DNA of 8,318 nucleotides. Source: Thermococcus sp. (GTDB lineage Archaea > Methanobacteriota_B > Thermococci > Thermococcales > Thermococcaceae). The translations under genes and the position numbers were made by a program. Below are positions 4,993-8,318 of this stretch, one piece after another. The number at the start of each line of letters is the position of its first letter. The stretch's first letter is position 1. The stretch covers positions 1 through 8,318 of the forward strand of contig JALVWX010000162.1 in assembly GCA_027023165.1 (NCBI GenBank), given 5' to 3'. Below the pieces are notes generated by a model that saw only the letters and a list, made by a program, of their open reading frames with translations, was not told the origin of the DNA and did not search any database.

Positions 4993-6269
4993 GCGACTTC
5001 TGGGTCATGGCCATGAAGGAGTTAAAGAACCTCTTCAGGGACAAGAAGCTCGTCTTCGGCATGGTCGTCGTCCCGTTGCTCCTCCTCCCGTTGATGGGCC
5101 AGGCAGTCAACATCGGCATGGAGCAGGCCCAGAAGGAAACCCACGTGACCATAGCCAACTTTGACGAGGGTCCCTACGGGGCACTCCTCATAAAATCCCT
5201 CCAGGCTGCTCCAAACGTTACCGTGGCGGTTATCAACGCCACCTCTGTGGACGAGGCACTGAGGCTTGCCGTTCAGGAGAAGCAGAACGTTTTGGTGGTT
5301 ATTCCATCTGACTTCACCTCGAAGCTCCGCGCCAACGAAACGGCAACCGTCGAGATATACGGCATCTTCACGAGCATAGGGCCGGGGATGAGGGAGAGCG
5401 TCAGTGAGGGCAGGATAAACGCGGTTCTGGATGTCCTGAGCGAGGAGATAGCCAGACTGAAGGTCAAGGCCCTCGGCGCGGACAATCCAGACGCGGTGCT
5501 CCACCCAATAAGGACCATCAGCAAGTCCTTCATAAACGGCAACGTCGTCGACGTCCCCCCAACGATAGTCTCGAGCGTCATAGCCTCCCAGGCCTTCACG
5601 ATACCGCTCATCGTCTTCATGATGGTCATGATAACCTCCCAGATGGCGGCTGGCGCGATAGCCAGCGAGAAGGAGAACAAGACGCTCGAAACCCTCCTCA
5701 CCCTCCCGGTTCCGAGGACTCACATAGTGGGTGCCAAGATATTCGGAACCGCCATGATGGGCCTCGTCTCGGCGATAGCCTACATGATCGGGATGAAGTA
5801 TTACATGGGCTCCTTCGGCATCGGTTCAAGCGGCGTGAGCCTCGAAGACCTCGGGCTTAAAGTTACGCCAACCGGGGCTTTTCTGTTCGCCATCGTGGTC
5901 TTCCTGACGATAATCATCGCCCTGGGTCTGGCAATGATAGTGGCCACCTTCGCCGAGGACGTGCAGAGCGCGACGACGCTGGTCAGCGCCACCATACTCC
6001 CCCTTGCGTTTCCGGCGTTCCTGCTGATGTACACCGACATCAACGACCTTCCGCTCGCGGTGAAGTACATCCTCCTGGCGATACCCTTCACGCATCCGGT
6101 CGTCGACTACCGCTACGTCCTGCTGAGCGACTACAGACCCCTGGTCGTGAGCCTCACCTACCTCGCCATCATAGCGGTCGCTACCCTCTACGCCACCGCG
6201 AGGCTCTTCTCCAGCGAAAGGATAATGACGGCGCAGGTGAGCTGGGGGCGGAAGAAGAGGAGAGAGTGA
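4989..6269 (+). CDS. ABC-2 type exporter permease (NatB-like)
   Basis: 426 aa. One membrane segment near the N-terminus (about 22-42), a large extracytoplasmic domain (about 43-195), then five or more membrane segments (about 197-225, 247-268, 296-319, 327-348 and 385-406). The cytoplasmic loop EKENKTLETLLTLPVPR (227-243) is the hallmark of ABC-2 permeases of the NatB type and contacts the ATPase. The C-terminus is basic (RKKRRE), as expected for a cytoplasmic tail. GGGGGTGA (4975-4982) lies six bases before ATG 4989. This is the last gene of the operon, followed by a T-rich terminator. It forms an exporter with the preceding ATPase; the cargo is not evident. Confidence 0.94.
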   Translation: MSDFWVMAMKELKNLFRDKKLVFGMVVVPLLLLPLMGQAVNIGMEQAQKETHVTIANFDEGPYGALLIKSLQAAPNVTVAVINATSVDEALRLAVQEKQNVLVVIPSDFTSKLRANETATVEIYGIFTSIGPGMRESVSEGRINAVLDVLSEEIARLKVKALGADNPDAVLHPIRTISKSFINGNVVDVPPTIVSSVIASQAFTIPLIVFMMVMITSQMAAGAIASEKENKTLETLLTLPVPRTHIVGAKIFGTAMMGLVSAIAYMIGMKYYMGSFGIGSSGVSLEDLGLKVTPTGAFLFAIVVFLTIIIALGLAMIVATFAEDVQSATTLVSATILPLAFPAFLLMYTDINDLPLAVKYILLAIPFTHPVVDYRYVLLSDYRPLVVSLTYLAIIAVATLYATARLFSSERIMTAQVSWGRKKRRE

Positions 6270-6270
6270 G

Positions 6271-6286
6271 CTTTTCCTCTTTTTTC
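6271..6286 (+). terminator. T-rich terminator after the ABC operon
   Basis: A pyrimidine tract directly after the permease stop, CTTTTCCTCTTTTTTC, including six consecutive T at 6280-6285. This is the usual archaeal intrinsic termination signal. Confidence 0.65.
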
Positions 6287-6324
6287 AATCTTCCCAATTC
6301 TACCACGTCTTCTTGGCCCAAACC

Positions 6325-6332
6325 TTTAAATA
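6325..6332 (+). promoter_or_regulatory. TATA box of the ATPase gene at 6355
   Basis: TTTAAATA with CAAACC as BRE. Its centre is 26-27 bases before ATG 6355, which places the transcription start at or next to the start codon and implies a leaderless mRNA. No Shine-Dalgarno sequence precedes the ATG. Confidence 0.75.
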
Positions 6333-6354
6333 GCATAATCGCAGGTATATACCC

Positions 6355-7761
6355 ATGATTATGCAAACGTTCGTGAACAGGAAGGAGGAACTCTCAAGGC
6401 TTAGGGAGGCTTTCGAGAAAAACGCCCTCGTAATTGTGTACGGACGGAGGAGGGTTGGTAAGACAAGGCTCCTCGTTGAAGCCGTAAAGGGACGCCCCCA
6501 CATCTACCACCTCTGTAAGGAAGAGGAACTGCATGAAACCCTAAAATCCCTGAGTCTGAAGCTCTTTCGGCTTACTGGGAATGAGGAGTTCGTGAGGAGG
6601 CCCATAGCCTCTTTTGAGGAGTTCTTTGAGTCGATTCCTGAGGGAACCATCATGGTATTCGATGAGTTTCAGATTCTGGCAAGGACCTATCCAAGAATAC
6701 TCGGCCTGCTCCAGGAGTACGTGGACTTTGGTCCCAAGGGGCCGGTTGTACTCTGCGGCTTCAGCGTGTCCATGATGGAAGGGCTGACCGACTATGGAAG
6801 CCCTCTCTACGGCAGGAGGACCCTCTCCCTCAAAGTCGAGCCTCTGGAGTTCTTTCATGTCGGAGAGTTCTTTCCAGGTTACTCCACTGAGGACCTTGTA
6901 AAGGTCTATGGGGTGGTAGGGGGAGTTCCTGAATACCTCCTCCGATTTAACCCCGCCCTCTCTTCCGAGGAAAACGTTAGAAAGGAGTTCTTTGAGAGGG
7001 GATTTCTCTACAGCGAGGCCGAGTTCCTGCTCCGCTACGAGCTTCGCGACCTCGGCGTGTACAACACGATTCTTGAGGGGATAAGCTACGGCCACCGTTC
7101 CTTCGGCGAGCTTAGGAGCGTCACTGAACTGGACGGCTCGAAGCTCTCGCGCTATCTGAGCGTTCTTATGAACCTCGGCATAGTAAAGCGGGAAACGCCG
7201 GTAACGCTGGGCGCAAGGGAGCGAGCAAGGCGGAGGAACGCCCGGTATTCCATAGCGGACAACTACTTCGCCTTCTACTACTCCTTCGTCCACCCGTTCA
7301 AAGAGGAGATAGAACTCGGCCTGCTCGATGAACCCCTCGGGAACTTTGAGAAGAATTTCAACCGCTACCTCGGCTTCGTCTTCGAGGGAATAGCCATGCA
7401 GTTTTTAATTCGGCTCAACAAGATGGATAGACTGCCCTTCCGCTTCACGAGAATCGGCCGCTGGTGGCACAGGGGGGAGGAAATTGATTTAGTGGCTTTA
7501 AACGAGAGGGAGAGGAAAGCCCTATTCGTTGAGGTCAAGTGGAAGGAATTAAACGGGAGGGAGATCAGAGGGATTTTGAAGGATCTGAAACGAAAAACCC
7601 CTCTGGTGAACCTTGAGGGCTGGGAAAAAAGCTACTGCATCGTTGCAAGGAGGATAGGGGACAAAGAGAGGCTCAAAAAAGAGGGTTCACTGGTCTACGA
7701 TCTGGGGGACTTCACTCTATCGGCACTCCGTCCTTCGTCCTCGGGGCGAGCCACTTCATGA
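6355..7761 (+). CDS. Archaeal ATPase with C-terminal DUF234 nuclease-like domain
   Basis: 468 aa. The N-terminal STAND/AAA-type ATPase of the archaeal ATPase family has Walker [11 protein letters not shown] (30-39, K36), Walker [10 protein letters not shown] (98-106, D103 E104) and a sensor-like CGFSVSMME (134-142). A winged-helix-like stretch follows (about 230-300, [19 protein letters not shown]). The DUF234 region has EEIDLV (375-380) and FVEVKW (391-396), matching the D...ExK core of PD-(D/E)XK nucleases. Its cellular role is not established; relatives are abundant in Thermococcales and often lie in variable regions. ATG 6355 fits a leaderless transcript; ATG 6361 is also possible. The last 16 residues are read antisense to the conserved gene at 7712-8125 and look like an added tail. 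Confidence 0.92.
   Translation: MIMQTFVNRKEELSRLREAFEKNALVIVYGRRRVGKTRLLVEAVKGRPHIYHLCKEEELHETLKSLSLKLFRLTGNEEFVRRPIASFEEFFESIPEGTIMVFDEFQILARTYPRILGLLQEYVDFGPKGPVVLCGFSVSMMEGLTDYGSPLYGRRTLSLKVEPLEFFHVGEFFPGYSTEDLVKVYGVVGGVPEYLLRFNPALSSEENVRKEFFERGFLYSEAEFLLRYELRDLGVYNTILEGISYGHRSFGELRSVTELDGSKLSRYLSVLMNLGIVKRETPVTLGARERARRRNARYSIADNYFAFYYSFVHPFKEEIELGLLDEPLGNFEKNFNRYLGFVFEGIAMQFLIRLNKMDRLPFRFTRIGRWWHRGEEIDLVALNERERKALFVEVKWKELNGREIRGILKDLKRKTPLVNLEGWEKSYCIVARRIGDKERLKKEGSLVYDLGDFTLSALRPSSSGRATS
7675..7680 (-). terminator. Candidate terminator of the UPF0201 gene
   Basis: Six A on the plus strand, read as CTCTTTTTTGAG on the minus strand, 32 bases past the UPF0201 stop. A second such run lies at 7624-7629. 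Both are inside the coding sequence of the opposite-strand ATPase gene. Confidence 0.4.
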
Positions 7762-8125
7762 GCTTCACCGGGTCTTTCGTCCTCATGACTATCGTTATCG
7801 GGCCGAGCGGGCTCTCCTCGTTGAAGTTCACCACTCCCGCATAGGCCGCCTGCTTGTTCACCCTGATGATAATCTCCTCCCCGAAGTAGCCCTCCTCCAA
7901 AAAGGAGCGCGCGGTGTCGAGTATCGCCTGACCCCTGAAGAGCTCGTAGAGCCTGCTCAACGCTTTCCTGCTCTTCGTCTTTCCGGTTAAGATGATGTAA
8001 TCCCCCTTATCGAAGGCCTCGAACTCCAAATCCGGAATCAGGTTCAGCATCGCCCTCTTTACCTTCTCTATGTCCTCCGTCGGGTAAACGTAAGCCTCAG
8101 CCTCAACTTCCTCGAACAGCTCCAT
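7712..8125 (-). CDS. UPF0201 family protein (ribosomal protein L5-like, putative RNA-binding)
   Basis: 137 aa, close by memory to the archaeal UPF0201 protein PH1010 of Pyrococcus horikoshii, whose fold is related to the 5S rRNA-binding domain of ribosomal protein L5. Conserved stretches include [18 protein letters not shown] at the N-terminus, [15 protein letters not shown] (59-73), [32 protein letters not shown] and [14 protein letters not shown] at the C-terminus. Function is inferred from structure only. I chose ATG 8125 because GGTGG lies just upstream (8131-8135) and it gives the family N-terminus; the in-frame TTG at 8137 is part of the binding-site region. It converges with the ATPase gene and overlaps it by 50 bases. 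It is downstream of the relE fragment on the same strand but has its own TATA box. Confidence 0.88.
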   Translation of the reverse strand: MELFEEVEAEAYVYPTEDIEKVKRAMLNLIPDLEFEAFDKGDYIILTGKTKSRKALSRLYELFRGQAILDTARSFLEEGYFGEEIIIRVNKQAAYAGVVNFNEESPLGPITIVMRTKDPVKLMKWLAPRTKDGVPIE

Positions 8126-8127
8126 TC

Positions 8128-8135
8128 TCACCACC
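8128..8135 (-). promoter_or_regulatory. Ribosome binding site that sets the start at 8125
   Basis: GGTGGTGA on the minus strand, immediately before ATG 8125. It rules out TTG 8137 as the start, since that codon runs into the site itself. Confidence 0.7.
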
Positions 8136-8155
8136 AAAATCGGTTGGAGCGGGGG

Positions 8156-8163
8156 CTTATAAG
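8156..8163 (-). promoter_or_regulatory. TATA box of the UPF0201 gene
   Basis: CTTATAAG, the same box as at 2699-2706. It predicts a start near 8134 and a leader of about ten bases. It lies in the 69-base gap after the relE stop, so the two genes need not share a transcript. Confidence 0.65.
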
Positions 8164-8194
8164 GGCAGCGGGTGGAAGTCCATCCCTTTCAGCA

Positions 8195-8318
8195 TCACTT
8201 TCTATACGCACTTTCTCGCGGCCGTATGTCGGTTACGATTATCGTTCTGTCATCCCAGTAAACAGTGTAGAAAACCCTGTAGTCCCCAATCCGGAGGCGG
8301 TATGTGTTTGTCCCCTTG
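8195..8318 (-). CDS. relE: RelE-family toxin, C-terminal part (5' end outside the window)
   Basis: Forty codons before TGA (complement of 8195-8197). The visible protein runs KGTNTYRLRIGDYRVFY, then TVYWDDRTIIVTDIRPRESAYRK. This is the C-terminal beta sheet of the RelE/ParE fold, and members have about 85-95 aa, so roughly half the gene is missing at the window edge. Counting against E. coli RelE, the arginine of DYRVFY corresponds to Arg61, the arginine of DIRP to Arg81, and the tyrosine of SAYR to Tyr87. The mRNA-cleaving residues therefore seem intact. A RelB-like antitoxin gene is expected just upstream (beyond 8318) on the same strand. ParE-like activity cannot be excluded, but the conserved Arg/Tyr pair favours RelE. 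Confidence 0.88.
   Translation of the reverse strand, partial: KGTNTYRLRIGDYRVFYTVYWDDRTIIVTDIRPRESAYRK

Noticed and set aside
5022..5723. 233-codon minus-strand ORF inside the permease
   Set aside because: Shadow ORF with histidine-, arginine- and aspartate-rich nonsense composition; the opposite strand is a clear ABC-2 permease.
6541..7293. 250-codon minus-strand ORF inside the ATPase
   Set aside because: No promoter, no ribosome binding site and no family resemblance; opposite strand encodes a conserved ATPase.

Overview
The window looks like chromosomal DNA of a hyperthermophilic euryarchaeon of the order Thermococcales (Thermococcus/Pyrococcus type). The reasons are strong GGTGA/GGAGG ribosome binding sites, archaeal BRE/TATA boxes about 25-30 bases upstream of starts, CCA-encoding tRNA genes, AGG/AGA-rich arginine codons, an archaeal queC for archaeosine synthesis, and an archaeal-only UPF0201 protein. 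The genus call is inference from recognised proteins; no search was run.

Layout. (1) 2-1716, plus strand: the 3' part of pyrD (class 1B dihydroorotate dehydrogenase), then queC two bases later. (2) 1748-1945: a TATA box and a tRNA-Phe(GAA)/tRNA-Gly(TCC) pair. (3) 1946-2563: 618 bases with no convincing gene. Both ends carry the same 22-base inverted repeat (21/22), each copy directly touching the CCA end of a tRNA gene. Inside are further copies of the repeat, long inverted repeats and a nested stem arrangement that could be a structured RNA. (4) 2564-2651, minus strand: tRNA-Leu(TAG), facing the other two tRNAs, with a promoter divergent from that of the next gene. (5) 2770-3489: a polytopic membrane protein with an internal duplication. 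Its promoter is followed by a striking double palindrome (GTAAAG/CTTTAC twice). (6) 3677-6269: a tightly overlapping four-gene operon of a 70-aa Xre-type regulator, a four-helix membrane protein, an ABC ATPase and an ABC-2 permease, closed by a T-rich terminator. (7) 6355-7761: an apparently leaderless archaeal ATPase with a C-terminal DUF234 nuclease-like domain. (8) 7712-8125, minus strand: a UPF0201 RNA-binding-like protein whose 3' end overlaps the ATPase gene by 50 bases. (9) 8195-8318, minus strand: the C-terminal part of a RelE-family toxin, cut by the window edge.

How the parts may work together. pyrD supplies orotate for pyrimidine synthesis, and queC makes preQ0, the precursor of the archaeosine at position 15 of tRNAs such as the three encoded next to it. 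The Xre regulator, small membrane protein and NatAB-like ABC exporter are translationally coupled and form a self-regulated export unit. The membrane protein upstream may belong to the same regulon, because its promoter carries an operator-like element and a GTAAAG half-site sits at the regulator's own start codon. That last link is inference.

The least explained parts are the tRNA-bounded repeat island at 1946-2563 and the double operator at 2709-2742.
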